From Shewanella oncorhynchi (GTDB lineage: Bacteria > Pseudomonadota > Gammaproteobacteria > Enterobacterales > Shewanellaceae): DNA of 64,000 nucleotides. Below the pieces are notes generated by a model, which ran no database searches, was not told where the DNA came from, and saw nothing but the letters and a program-made list of their open reading frames with translations. The stretch is from contig NZ_JABAEB010000001.1 in assembly GCF_012584455.1 (NCBI RefSeq), positions 376,657 to 440,656 of the forward strand, in the 5' to 3' direction. The position numbers and the translations under genes were made by a program. Shown here piece by piece: positions 9,036 through 17,683 of the stretch. Numbering within the stretch: position 1 is the first letter of the stretch; each line of letters opens with the position of its first letter.

Positions 9036-10595
9036 ATGGCGCTGATATCTTTTATCGTGTCATTTGAGAACAAGCTTACGTGGTATGGCAGAGGCCAAGG
9101 TATGTTCGTAATCGGGTTAGTTGTCGCTTCTCTCGCTTTATTGATATTTTCATTGTATATCCTGCAGTCAAAATACAGATCTTTACGGTCGCAGCAAAAT
9201 TTTTTAGCACAGCTTTGTACCCAGCTAGAGCTGCAAAAGGTTGAACGCCAAGCTTTAGACATTGGTATCGTCCCCCAAGCGTTTGTTCCTCTCTACCATA
9301 CTTTAAATGAATTATTAAAGGCGTTACCGGCAAGTGTGGGTAAGGATAAGCTAACAGGACTTGTTAATCGTGTCGGCTTGAAACGTACTCTTACTGGCAT
9401 GATGCCGCTGACTCAAGGGACATTAGTACTAATTGATATTTATCGATTTCGCTATGTGAATGATCTCTTTGGTTTTGTATTTGGCGATATCCTGCTGAAG
9501 CAATTTGCCGAACGCTTAAACAGCTTAAGTTTATCCCCGAGATTAATCGCACGCCTCAATGGTGATGAATTTTGTTTGTATTACGAGCAAGCGTTGACTG
9601 AGGAGCAATTAGTCCACTTAAGAGGGCGGTTGCAAGTGCCTTTTAACATTAAGAACACGCCAGTCAGCGTTAAGCTTCAAATCGGTTGTCTGCATTTACA
9701 AGAACACCACGCCGACACGAGTCAGATGCTACGTCGAGTCGATTTGGCGCTGAAGAAAGCCCGCCATTCTCGTAGCGCGATTGCATACTATGCCCAAAAT
9801 GATGATATTCGTCAGTTAAGAGAACTGAAAATTATCGATAGCTTGCCTAAAGGTTTGCAACGTAATCAAGTATATATGGTGTATCAAGCTAAACAGGATA
9901 TTGCCACGGGTCGATGTTTTCAGGTTGAAGCCTTAATGCGTTGGGAGCATGACGAACTCGGGATTATTTCTCCTGGAGAATTTATTCCCTTAGCTGAATA
10001 TGCTGGCATGATTGATTTAGTCAGCCAATGGGCACTCGATCAGGTTTTAGCACAGCAGGCAAAATGGCGCGCGGCGGGGATACAATTGTGTGTTGCAGTT
10101 AACCTGTCGACACGGGACCTTGACAGTGAAACCTTACCCCAAGAAATTGCTGCAAGATTAGCCTATTACCAGCTCCCACCCGAATCCTTGATGATCGAAA
10201 TTACTGAAAGCACTTTAATGGCGGATTTAACTAAGGCGGTCGAGACGTTAGGAAAGATACGTGCCTTAGGGGTTAGACTTGCAATTGATGATTTTGGTAC
10301 GGGTCATTCTTCCTTAGCTTATTTAAAGCATTTACCCGTTAATGAAGTCAAAATCGATAAAGCCTTTTTAAAGGATCTGGAGCAGGATAAACCGTCGGAA
10401 TACATCCTCGAAGCCAGTATTAATATCGCCAAAAAACTCGGTTATGAGGTAACTGTTGAAGGAATTGAAACGCTTGAGATTAGAGATAGGTTAGTGGCTA
10501 TGGGGGTTGATACTATACAAGGTATGTATTACGCGAAGCCCATGAGTGCCGCCGAACTCGAAATGAACTGGGCCCAACTACATAATACAATCTAA
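9036..10595 (+). CDS. Membrane GGDEF-EAL c-di-GMP protein, probably a phosphodiesterase
   Basis: 519 residues: one N-terminal membrane helix (about 20-45), a short helical linker, a GGDEF domain (about 100-265) and an EAL domain (about 275-515). The cyclase signature is altered to NGDEF, though the upstream DKLTGL and the metal/Asn region are kept, so cyclase activity is doubtful but not excluded. The EAL domain keeps EALMRW, NLS, EITES, IDDFGTG, the Lys in VKIDK and VEGIE, all needed for c-di-GMP hydrolysis. Probably co-transcribed with the HDOD gene. Closely parallels the EAL protein at 24247-26553. Confidence 0.92.
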   Translation: MALISFIVSFENKLTWYGRGQGMFVIGLVVASLALLIFSLYILQSKYRSLRSQQNFLAQLCTQLELQKVERQALDIGIVPQAFVPLYHTLNELLKALPASVGKDKLTGLVNRVGLKRTLTGMMPLTQGTLVLIDIYRFRYVNDLFGFVFGDILLKQFAERLNSLSLSPRLIARLNGDEFCLYYEQALTEEQLVHLRGRLQVPFNIKNTPVSVKLQIGCLHLQEHHADTSQMLRRVDLALKKARHSRSAIAYYAQNDDIRQLRELKIIDSLPKGLQRNQVYMVYQAKQDIATGRCFQVEALMRWEHDELGIISPGEFIPLAEYAGMIDLVSQWALDQVLAQQAKWRAAGIQLCVAVNLSTRDLDSETLPQEIAARLAYYQLPPESLMIEITESTLMADLTKAVETLGKIRALGVRLAIDDFGTGHSSLAYLKHLPVNEVKIDKAFLKDLEQDKPSEYILEASINIAKKLGYEVTVEGIETLEIRDRLVAMGVDTIQGMYYAKPMSAAELEMNWAQLHNTI

Positions 10596-10618
10596 ACCTT
10601 GTGCTCATTAAAGTAAGC

Positions 10619-10666
10619 GCTCGTTAAATCAAATGTTCGTCAAATCAAATGCTCGTTAAATCAAGA
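10619..10666. repeat. 16-bp degenerate tandem repeat, three units
   Basis: Units GCTCGTTAAATCAAAT, GTTCGTCAAATCAAAT and GCTCGTTAAATCAAGA follow one another just downstream of the EAL gene; a weaker GCTCATTAAAGTAA precedes them. No coding frame or hairpin explains the periodicity. Confidence 0.85.
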
Positions 10667-10800
10667 GTACTAAGGCTTGCAGTCGAGCCTTAATACTGTC
10701 CAGTTATCGCTATTTGAGTTGTACTCCTTGAGTGATTTTTGTTGCCTTTGCTGATGTCAAAATAATCTCAGGAAATCGCGCGTACTTGTATGTAAGAGTA

Positions 10801-11232
10801 TTAGCTTTGTTCGCTTGATGTGAAACCAAGACTTAATATGGCGATTAACTCTGCCGGCATAGGCGCTAATTGACGGGCTTGATTCATACACACCATTTCT
10901 ATGGTTGCAGTGACAGCAGGTTTTTTGCCCTGAGGGCGCCAAATTTCCTGTAGCCACACAGTGCGATACTTGCTCTCAAAGTAAAATTTAGTCCGTACAT
11001 CGATAATATCGGCAAATTCCACCCCCTCATGGCACAACATATCGCTACGATACACAGCAAAACCCAGTTGGTTTTGTTGCCATAATGCACTTAAACGCTC
11101 AGCACCAATCACATGCTCACGGGCTCGCTCGAAGTATTTCAAAAAGTTGGGGTGATACACCACGCCAGAAAAATCAGTATCTTCATAGTAGATTTGCACT
11201 GGGAAAGAAAAGGTCGGGCTAAATTGCGGCAT
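10801..11232 (-). CDS. YbgC/FadM-like 4-hydroxybenzoyl-CoA-type acyl-CoA thioesterase
   Basis: 143 residues, a single hotdog domain. The motif YYEDTDFSGVVYHPNFLKYF near residues 15-35 contains the catalytic Asp of the YbgC/4HBT family. Such enzymes hydrolyse acyl-CoA thioesters in the cytoplasm; the substrate cannot be told from sequence. Not next to tol-pal genes, where classical ybgC sits, so it is more likely a stand-alone paralogue. Start at 11232 is the only good ATG. Confidence 0.88.
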   Translation of the reverse strand: MPQFSPTFSFPVQIYYEDTDFSGVVYHPNFLKYFERAREHVIGAERLSALWQQNQLGFAVYRSDMLCHEGVEFADIIDVRTKFYFESKYRTVWLQEIWRPQGKKPAVTATIEMVCMNQARQLAPMPAELIAILSLGFTSSEQS

Positions 11233-11584
11233 GGGGTACGGCTATTCTAGATAGTTTTATTGCGCAATAGTTTAGCGGCTTATCTCTTAAAACAAAACCT
11301 CTAATGCGGAGAGACAAAAGCGCTGTTAAGGGAAATGTGCAGGCTACTTTAGGTCGGCAACGGCGATGCTTAATCTGGACATGATTGACAATGTGACGAC
11401 TGAAATAGTTATTAGATTCGATTATGTGACGTTTTTCTGCTTATAGATAAAATGCTTGTTACCCAAAAAATATCACGCTAATCAGGCAGTAAAATCACAC
11501 TATCGTGCCTAATTCATTAAGCCCTTCCTATACTGATAACTGCAATCCCTTTCTTACGTTGATTTGCTAGGTTGAGAGCTTTAT
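11233..11584. other. Divergent intergenic region between the thioesterase and cheV
   Basis: About 350 bp with no convincing ORF. One possible sigma70-type promoter toward cheV is TTGACA at 11385-11390 with a poor -10 (TTATTA about 18 bases on). No flagellar sigma28-type sequence was recognised. Low information otherwise. Confidence 0.4.
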
Positions 11585-12565
11585 ATGAGCGAAATTAAAA
11601 AATCAGAAATATTGACAGAGAGTGGCACAAATGAACTCGAAATTATTGAGTTTCATCTACATAAGACACTTCCCAATGGTGGCCATAAAGTGTGCCATTA
11701 CGGTATTAATGTCGCCAAAGTGAGAGAAGTAATTAGGGTGCCAGAAACGTCAGATTATCCCAATGCCCAGCGGCACATGGTTGGGGTGTTCTCGCTGCGA
11801 GAAAAGTTGATCCCTTTGGTCGATCTTGCCGGTTGGCTTGAAATATCGACACCTGAGGATTTAACACACAAAGTGGTCATAGTGACTGATTTTAATAAGA
11901 TGATTAATGGTTTTTTAATCGATAGTGTTCGTAGCATCCACAGAGTGTCGTGGGAGCAAGTTGAATCGCCGAGTCAATTTTTAGAAGCGGGTGAAAATGA
12001 TTGTGTCGTTGCCGTAGTGCGCCGTGATGGCATGCTCATTATGATATTGGATTTTGAGAAAATTATTGCTGACATTAATCCTGAACTGAGTATGGATAAG
12101 TACGATGTCACGCTCGATAGAAGTGTACTGATCAATGATAAAATGCTGGCGAAACGTGAAGCGAAAACGATTTTAATTGTCGATGATTCCGCTTTTATTC
12201 GTAAGATGATCGAAAATACCCTTCGCAGCGCAGGTTACAACATTATCACAGCCAAAGATGGTGGTGATGCCCTTGAAATGCTAATGGAATTTGAGAATCT
12301 TGCTGACCAAGATAATGCTTCGATCTCTGATTTTGTCAGCGCCATTATTACGGATGTTGAGATGCCTCGCATGGATGGCATGCATTTGGTGAAACGCTTA
12401 AGAGAATCCAAGGCGTATCGACAAATGCCAATTGTGATGTTTTCCTCTTTAATGAGTGAAGATAACCGCGTAAAGGCGATGGCATTAGGTGCTAACGATA
12501 CCATTACTAAACCAGAAATTGGTCGTATGGTCGGTATGATAGATAAATACGTATTCGAAGAGTAA
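11585..12565 (+). CDS. cheV: CheV chemotaxis coupling protein (CheW-receiver fusion)
   Basis: 326 residues. A CheW domain (about 15-165) couples chemoreceptors to CheA, and a C-terminal receiver domain (about 193-325) can be phosphorylated by CheA to adapt signalling. The receiver has the acidic pair Asp200/Asp201, the phospho-acceptor Asp257 (ITDVEMPRMDG) and a Lys in TKPEIG. An insertion between receiver strands 2 and 3 (EFENLADQDNASISDF) is typical for CheV. It stands alone, away from other che genes, and is followed by a strong bidirectional terminator shared with the convergent purA-like gene. Confidence 0.95.
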   Translation: MSEIKKSEILTESGTNELEIIEFHLHKTLPNGGHKVCHYGINVAKVREVIRVPETSDYPNAQRHMVGVFSLREKLIPLVDLAGWLEISTPEDLTHKVVIVTDFNKMINGFLIDSVRSIHRVSWEQVESPSQFLEAGENDCVVAVVRRDGMLIMILDFEKIIADINPELSMDKYDVTLDRSVLINDKMLAKREAKTILIVDDSAFIRKMIENTLRSAGYNIITAKDGGDALEMLMEFENLADQDNASISDFVSAIITDVEMPRMDGMHLVKRLRESKAYRQMPIVMFSSLMSEDNRVKAMALGANDTITKPEIGRMVGMIDKYVFEE

Positions 12566-12661
12566 TGCCATTTCATTTAGTGGCGATATTTGAATATGGG
12601 GTATTCGAGTCATCGCTATCAACGTCTTGAGTGATTCTTCAATGACAAACCATATCAAAGT

Positions 12662-12697
12662 AAAAAGCCATATTCACCGAGGCGAATATGGCTTTTT
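12662..12697. terminator. Bidirectional terminator between cheV and the purA-like gene
   Basis: A perfect 14-bp stem AAAAAGCCATATTC / GAATATGGCTTTTT with an 8-nt loop. The A-run and T-run flanks make it a rho-independent terminator in both directions, serving convergent genes. Confidence 0.93.
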
Positions 12698-12717
12698 TGT
12701 AGGGTAAACGTTGTTTA

Positions 12718-13974
12718 CTAGCGAATGATCATTTGATCGCGCTCTGGTCCAACAGAAACCATGCTAACGCGTACACCCATTAAGTCTTCAATACGTTCAA
12801 CATATTGTTGTGCGGCGACAGGCAGGCTTTCGAAGGTGCGACAACCAGTAATATCTTCGCTCCAGCTTGGCATTTGCTCATACACTGGGCTTAACGCAGC
12901 AGTTTGTGGCCAAATTGGGTTCTCGGTGTGTTCACCTGCATAGGCAACACAGATTTTCAGATCTTTCATGCCAGAAAGACAATCAATCTTAGTCAGGGCA
13001 ATTTCGGTTGCTGCTTGTAGCTCAACACCATTACGGGTGGCAACAGCGTCGAAGTAACCCATGTCACGTGGACGGCCTGTCGTTGCACCAAACTCGTTGG
13101 CATTTTCGCGGAAGGCGTCTTGCTCTTCCATTGCCGTCACTAACGTGCCAGTGCCGACTGATGAGCTAAAGGCTTTCGCGACAGCAATTACGCGCTCTGG
13201 ACGCAGGGCAGGTAAACCGCTGCCGATACCCGCGTAAGCTGCAGTCACGTTTGAAGATGTGGTATAAGGATATTCGCCGTAGACTAAGTCGCGGCCAGCA
13301 CCTAATTGCGCTTCAAACAGCAAGCTAGCATCTTGTTTTTGTAATGCTTTTAATGGCTCTGTCACGTTACAAATAAATGGACGCCAAGGTGCCGTCACTT
13401 CTAATAACCATGCGGTCATTTCGGCGGCGGTTTGATTAAAATCGCAACTTGGATAAAGTGCTTTTAACTGCGGTAATTTCCAGTCGAGCATAAATTGAAT
13501 GCGCTCTTGCAGCACTTCAGGTTGGTTTAACCAGCCGACTAAAATGCCTTTTTTCATCACGCGATCGCCGTAGGCTGGTGCAATCCCTTGACGGGTTGAA
13601 CCATAGGCGAGGTCGCCAAGACGTTGTTCTTCTAAGGTATCTTCTAATGCATGTAGAGGTAAGCACAAGGTAGCACGGTCAGAAATGCATAATTTGACTT
13701 CAATGCCAGCCGCTTGCACTTCAGCAATTTCTACACTGAGTTTTTCAGGACTGATCACCATGCCAGGGCCTAAAACTGCAACGCAGTTAGGGTTGAAAAT
13801 GCCACTTGGTAATTGGTGTAATTTAAAGGTGCCATAGTCGTTGACGACGGTATGACCAGCGTTGTTACCACCTTGAAAGCGAATACTGGCAGCGGCATCC
13901 GCGGCTAAATAATCTACGATGCGGCCTTTGCCTTCATCACCCCAATTTGCACCCACAACCACGATCGACGGCAT
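12718..13974 (-). CDS. Divergent adenylosuccinate synthetase (PurA paralogue)
   Basis: 418 residues, shorter than E. coli PurA (432). PurA joins IMP and aspartate using GTP, the first step from IMP to AMP. The P-loop WGDEGKG with the catalytic Asp, GGNNAGHT with the catalytic His, and the aspartate loop GATTGRPR are intact. The IMP region differs from the E. coli type: GSTRQGIAPAYGDRVMKKG replaces GTTGRGIGPAYEDKVARRG, including Lys at the position of E. coli Arg143. No other purine gene is nearby; a divergent LysR gene (14115) is the obvious regulator candidate. GAGGAG precedes the ATG. Probably a second copy beside a housekeeping purA elsewhere (inference). Confidence 0.9.
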   Translation of the reverse strand: MPSIVVVGANWGDEGKGRIVDYLAADAAASIRFQGGNNAGHTVVNDYGTFKLHQLPSGIFNPNCVAVLGPGMVISPEKLSVEIAEVQAAGIEVKLCISDRATLCLPLHALEDTLEEQRLGDLAYGSTRQGIAPAYGDRVMKKGILVGWLNQPEVLQERIQFMLDWKLPQLKALYPSCDFNQTAAEMTAWLLEVTAPWRPFICNVTEPLKALQKQDASLLFEAQLGAGRDLVYGEYPYTTSSNVTAAYAGIGSGLPALRPERVIAVAKAFSSSVGTGTLVTAMEEQDAFRENANEFGATTGRPRDMGYFDAVATRNGVELQAATEIALTKIDCLSGMKDLKICVAYAGEHTENPIWPQTAALSPVYEQMPSWSEDITGCRTFESLPVAAQQYVERIEDLMGVRVSMVSVGPERDQMIIR

Positions 13975-14114
13975 AACAACATCTCCTCATTGATTAAGAC
14001 GCTATGCTAGACCCGTCATTTGAATAAGAGAAATTAATTATGGTTATCATCCCAATAAGAATTTCATATATCATTGGCTATCATTAACTCTAATACTTTG
14101 CAAAAGGTGGCGTT

Positions 14115-15005
14115 ATGCTCGATATCCATTGGTTAAAGACCTTCGTGACTTTGGCTGAATACAAGCATTTTGGGAAAGCGGCCACAGCGCTGCACATGAC
14201 GCAGCCCAATGTTAGCTTGCATATTAAGCAGTTAGAGCAAAGCACTCGAGTCAAGTTGATTGACCGTAATCCCTTTCGATTAACGCAAGCGGGATTTCGC
14301 CTGTTAGAGAGCAGTCAGAAGACGTTAATGGAGCTGCAAATTTGTCAGGCGGATCTCAATGCGATTAATGACCTTAGCAAAGGCACCTTGACCATTGCCG
14401 CCAGCGATATTATCTCGCGGTTATTGTTGATCCAGCCGTTTCAGCTCTTTAAGGCGGAGTTTCCGGGAATAGATTTCTCACTGCTCAACACAACCTCATC
14501 ACAAGCCTCTGAATTGGTGAAAAATGCCGAGGCCGATTTAGGGTTTGTGATTGCGCAGAAGGAAAGTCAGCCACTGCATTTTACTGAGCTACAACAGATT
14601 AAATGGTGTGCAATCGGAGATAACTTACAGCAATGGCAGCAGGCAAAACCCTCTGTGGATACGCCCTTAGCCGAGCAACCGACGTTGATTTTATTAGGAC
14701 ACGATACGCGAACCCGCGAATTGTTAGATCCTGCATTGCCGTCGCTGAACTTATCGAATTACAGAATAATGGAAGTCGGCAGTGTTGACGCGCAAATCGA
14801 TTGGGCTGAGGCGGGATTTGGTGTGGCGATCGTACCGGAGTTTTCGGTTTACACTAAGGCGAATCTCACCACTAAAGTCACTCCTCTACCGCAATTCCCT
14901 ACTACGAGTTTAGGTTATATTGTGCGCCAGAATCAGATCCTGTCGAAGGCTATTAAGCAGCTGTTATATTGGGTGAATCAAGAGATCATTCGCTCGCAGC
15001 GGTAA
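14115..15005 (+). CDS. LysR-family transcriptional regulator, divergent from the purA-like gene
   Basis: 296 residues. N-terminal winged helix-turn-helix (about 1-60, AEYKHFGKAATALHMTQPNVSLHIKQLE) and a C-terminal effector-binding domain (about 90-290). AGGTGG precedes the ATG at 14115. It is 140 bp from and divergent to the purA-like gene, the usual LysR arrangement, suggesting it regulates that gene and itself. The effector is unknown. A 17-bp direct repeat spans its stop codon. Confidence 0.92.
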   Translation: MLDIHWLKTFVTLAEYKHFGKAATALHMTQPNVSLHIKQLEQSTRVKLIDRNPFRLTQAGFRLLESSQKTLMELQICQADLNAINDLSKGTLTIAASDIISRLLLIQPFQLFKAEFPGIDFSLLNTTSSQASELVKNAEADLGFVIAQKESQPLHFTELQQIKWCAIGDNLQQWQQAKPSVDTPLAEQPTLILLGHDTRTRELLDPALPSLNLSNYRIMEVGSVDAQIDWAEAGFGVAIVPEFSVYTKANLTTKVTPLPQFPTTSLGYIVRQNQILSKAIKQLLYWVNQEIIRSQR

Positions 15006-15025
15006 TCTATCATTCGCTTGTAGCG
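14985..15025. repeat. Direct repeat spanning the stop codon of a LysR gene
   Basis: ATCATTCGCTCGCAGCG at 14985-15001 and ATCATTCGCTTGTAGCG at 15009-15025 (15 of 17 identical, 24-bp period). The TAA stop at 15003-15005 lies between the two copies. Confidence 0.85.
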
Positions 15026-15033
15026 ATAGTGGA

Positions 15034-15858
15034 TTAGTCAGCGACTAAGAGCAGTTTGTCGTATTGGCCTGTGGCTTTTAGCTGTGATAAGCCAGCGTCG
15101 AGTTGGCTTGCTAAGGTTTGTGCTTGCGGATTTCCTTTCGAGAAGGCCAAAAAAATATCGCTGCTGTGGTTAGCAAATGCAGGAATAATCTCATCATCTA
15201 CCCCCATTTTTTTCAGGTTTTCCTTGGCGACTAAGTCGAACATCAAGGCGGCATCTATGCGACCAATCAACAATAAATTGATGAGCTGTTGTTGGTTGGC
15301 GACGGTGACGATATTGAGCTGTTGCTGTTTAACTAATGTGGGAAACTCATCGCCATATTCATAGCTTTTAATCACGCCGATAACGGTGCCTTTAGGTAGC
15401 GCCCATTTATTGTCTGCCAGAATAGGTTTTTGTTTTTTTTGATAAAAAGAAGCCGTGGCGATAAATAATGGGGTGTTTCCAAAGATGAAGCGTTGCTCAG
15501 TACTGTTCTCGCGGGTGACGTTAAACACCCCATCAACTGCACCTTTTTCCGCCATCATTAAGGCGCGGGAGTAGGGCACAACTAAGCTATTCACTTCAAT
15601 ATGCGACTGTTTAAATGCGGCTTGGATTAAACGATGGGAAATACCTTGACCAAACTGATTGGCGAAAGGTGGCCAACTGTCTTCTGCGGCTAAGGTTATG
15701 GCTTGAGGTTGCGATTCTGCTGGTATTGCATTACTTTCTTTAGCGAGTGCCATGTTGCAAATAATGGATACGAGCAATAAAACGATGCTAAGTATCAATG
15801 CTGACGGCAAATTTAATGCCTGCTGCATCCTGAGCCTCATTCTGTTCCCTGCACGCAT
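15034..15858 (-). CDS. Periplasmic solute-binding protein, family 3 (amino-acid-binding type)
   Basis: 274 residues with an N-terminal signal (hydrophobic core about residues 17-37) followed by a family 3 extracellular solute-binding fold (AEDSWPPFANQFGQGISHRLIQ opens it). In Shewanella many such proteins occur without ABC permeases and their role is unclear; none is beside this one. Start choices at 15858, 15840 and 15828 are all possible; the ATG at 15840 has AGGGA upstream. Resembles the protein at 39884-40678 in general plan. Confidence 0.85.
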   Translation of the reverse strand: MRAGNRMRLRMQQALNLPSALILSIVLLLVSIICNMALAKESNAIPAESQPQAITLAAEDSWPPFANQFGQGISHRLIQAAFKQSHIEVNSLVVPYSRALMMAEKGAVDGVFNVTRENSTEQRFIFGNTPLFIATASFYQKKQKPILADNKWALPKGTVIGVIKSYEYGDEFPTLVKQQQLNIVTVANQQQLINLLLIGRIDAALMFDLVAKENLKKMGVDDEIIPAFANHSSDIFLAFSKGNPQAQTLASQLDAGLSQLKATGQYDKLLLVAD

Positions 15859-16109
15859 TTTGCTTCCATCTCCCCGCTTAATATATGGCTTTTATAGCAT
15901 AAAGAATTATATCTAGACTAATGATTTGAATATTAATTACTGATAGTTAGTCCTTTTGTGATGTTTATAGGATATTTCAACAACCTCAGTTTACTGTGTG
16001 CGGGTCTATTATTTTTATGTACTGTGTTTAAGGGGGATTTTACGCTGGGCAACACATGAACTGGCTTAGCTTTCTTGCTAAGTAGAAGAAATTGAAATGG
16101 ATAAGCTGC

Positions 16110-16152
16110 CATCAAACGAATCGCTAAATTGTTTAGTGAGGTTCGTTTGATG
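16110..16152. repeat. Long imperfect inverted repeat downstream of the PACE gene
   Basis: Outer arms CATCAAACGAA / TTCGTTTGATG (11 bp, perfect), a small internal loop, then CTAAA / TTTAG around a 3-nt loop. No T-run follows on either strand, so it is not a textbook terminator. It lies 25 bp past the stop of the PACE gene. The rest of the 15859-16177 gap shows no gene. Confidence 0.8.
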
Positions 16153-16177
16153 GTGATGTGTGTTGATCTTAGCTGCG

Positions 16178-16612
16178 CTATTTGACCTTAGTGGCTTGCA
16201 TAGTAATCCAAGTCTTATAGGGCTGATACTTGTCATAGCACCAATGGAATAGGGTGCTGTAGAAGAAGAAAAAGATCAAAAAAACCGCTTCTAAGCCCAT
16301 GGCTGCCAACCAACCTATCTGTAGAAACCAGGCGATGGTCGGTATGCTAATGAAAATAAGTCCCCCTTCAAATCCAAAGGTATGCAGTATTCTGGTTTTC
16401 AAAGTGCGTTGCTCTCGATTTGCCCCAAATACCCTGTCGAATCCTAGGTTGTAGAAGTAGTTCCATACCACGGTATAAAGACTCAAAGCGATACCAACTA
16501 TGACAAGTTCACTGGTTCCCTTGCCTGATATAAGGGCAGAAACGGGGATAATAATAGCGAGTGCAATCGCTTCAAAGAGTAAGGCGTTAAAGATACGTTC
16601 TGTCGTTTTCAT
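16178..16612 (-). CDS. PACE-family multidrug (chlorhexidine-type) efflux transporter
   Basis: 144 residues from the ATG at 16612, chosen because GGGA lies seven bases upstream; a longer frame from 16648 has none. Four membrane helices form two tandem bacterial-transmembrane-pair units, each about 70 residues (EAIALAIIIPVSALISGK then EGGLIFISIPTIAWFLQIG). PACE proteins such as AceI export chlorhexidine and other biocides by proton antiport; the natural substrate may be short polyamines. Divergent from a LysR gene 90 bp away, the common arrangement for PACE genes. Confidence 0.93.
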   Translation of the reverse strand: MKTTERIFNALLFEAIALAIIIPVSALISGKGTSELVIVGIALSLYTVVWNYFYNLGFDRVFGANREQRTLKTRILHTFGFEGGLIFISIPTIAWFLQIGWLAAMGLEAVFLIFFFFYSTLFHWCYDKYQPYKTWITMQATKVK

Positions 16613-16702
16613 GGCTATTTCCCATTCATTTAATGTGACTATGGCCATGATTTTATCTAGTATAGGGATAAGTTATAGTTAGATAGTATCGGTAAAAGCG
16701 AT

Positions 16703-17590
16703 ATGTTTAGTCTCGAACAACTCGAAGCCTTTATGGAAACCGTAGAATCGGGTTCATTTTCGAATGCTGCAAGGCAACTTAAGAAAGCACAATCCGTGAT
16801 TAGCCAGCATGTGATGAATCTTGAAATTGACTGTGGGGTTGAGTTATTTGACCGTTCGGGTCGTTATCCTGTATTAACGGCCGAAGGTAGTAAATTACTG
16901 CCCTACGCAAGAGCGACGATTCTTCAACATCGTAGGCTCAAACATACCGCCTTATCGCTCTTTAGTAGTCAATCTTCAGAAGTGTGCCTTGCGATGGATG
17001 AAGGCATTCCGATACAGAGAATATCTGAAATTATTCGGTTGTTAGAAGGTGATTTCCCTAATATCGAACTCGAGTTTCTCAGTGCCTCAAGTATAGATAT
17101 TATCGACATGGTGCATTCGGGAAGAGCATCTACAGGATTGATTTTTAGTGAATTATCTATGCCAAGTAGTATAGATTTTGAGAGTATTGGGGTGATTCAA
17201 TTCGATCTTTATGTGGCGAGTTCGCATCCCTTAGCAAAATCAGTTGCACCGAACATGGACTCATTGCGACTGTATCGACAATTACTCATCCGCTCACGGA
17301 ATACTAAAACCAGTAGTTTTCAGCAGGCGTTCAGTCCTGATGTTTGGTATGCCGATAACTATTACGTGTTATTGGAGCTCGCATTACTGGGCCATGGTTG
17401 GTGTCTATTGCCCGAGCATATGGCGTCCAATTTAGTTTCATCGGGTAACTTAACTCGCGTCCCCATAGAATTTGAGCAGATAGGCTGGCATGCAAACGTC
17501 GATGTGATCCAGCATCAAGATAAAAGCAGCCTGCCATTATTGAAACGACTCAGGCAACTGTTTAGAGAACTCTTGGTTGGACAGAAATAA
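16703..17590 (+). CDS. LysR-family regulator, divergent from the PACE efflux gene
   Basis: 295 residues: winged helix-turn-helix (about 1-60, ESGSFSNAARQLKKAQSVISQHVMNLE) and effector domain (about 88-290). By position it most likely controls the PACE gene, as AceR controls aceI in Acinetobacter (known for that family, inferred here). The gene ends in an 18-bp tandem duplication that contains the stop codon, followed by a terminator shared with the convergent tetR gene. Confidence 0.92.
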   Translation: MFSLEQLEAFMETVESGSFSNAARQLKKAQSVISQHVMNLEIDCGVELFDRSGRYPVLTAEGSKLLPYARATILQHRRLKHTALSLFSSQSSEVCLAMDEGIPIQRISEIIRLLEGDFPNIELEFLSASSIDIIDMVHSGRASTGLIFSELSMPSSIDFESIGVIQFDLYVASSHPLAKSVAPNMDSLRLYRQLLIRSRNTKTSSFQQAFSPDVWYADNYYVLLELALLGHGWCLLPEHMASNLVSSGNLTRVPIEFEQIGWHANVDVIQHQDKSSLPLLKRLRQLFRELLVGQK

Positions 17591-17609
17591 ATGGTTGGAC
17601 AGAAATAAA
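17574..17609. repeat. Perfect 18-bp tandem duplication spanning a LysR stop codon
   Basis: TGGTTGGACAGAAATAAA occurs twice in a row (17574-17591 and 17592-17609). The first copy carries the in-frame TAA stop at 17588-17590. Confidence 0.95.
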
Positions 17610-17623
17610 GCAAAGCATAAATA

Positions 17624-17657
17624 AAACCCCAGTTAAGTGAGTACTCTACTGGGGTTT
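17624..17657. terminator. Terminator between the LysR and TetR genes
   Basis: Stem AAACCCCAGT / ACTGGGGTTT with a 14-nt loop, followed on the plus strand by AGTTTTTG. Convergent genes on both sides; on the minus strand the stem is followed by TATTTATG. Confidence 0.85.
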
Positions 17658-17683
17658 AGTTTTTGTGGATCAGGATTTGTGAA

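Noticed and set aside
15933..16115. 60-codon minus-strand frame in the spacer after the PACE gene
   Set aside because: No ribosome site, low-complexity product, and it overlaps the start of the inverted repeat; more likely non-coding.
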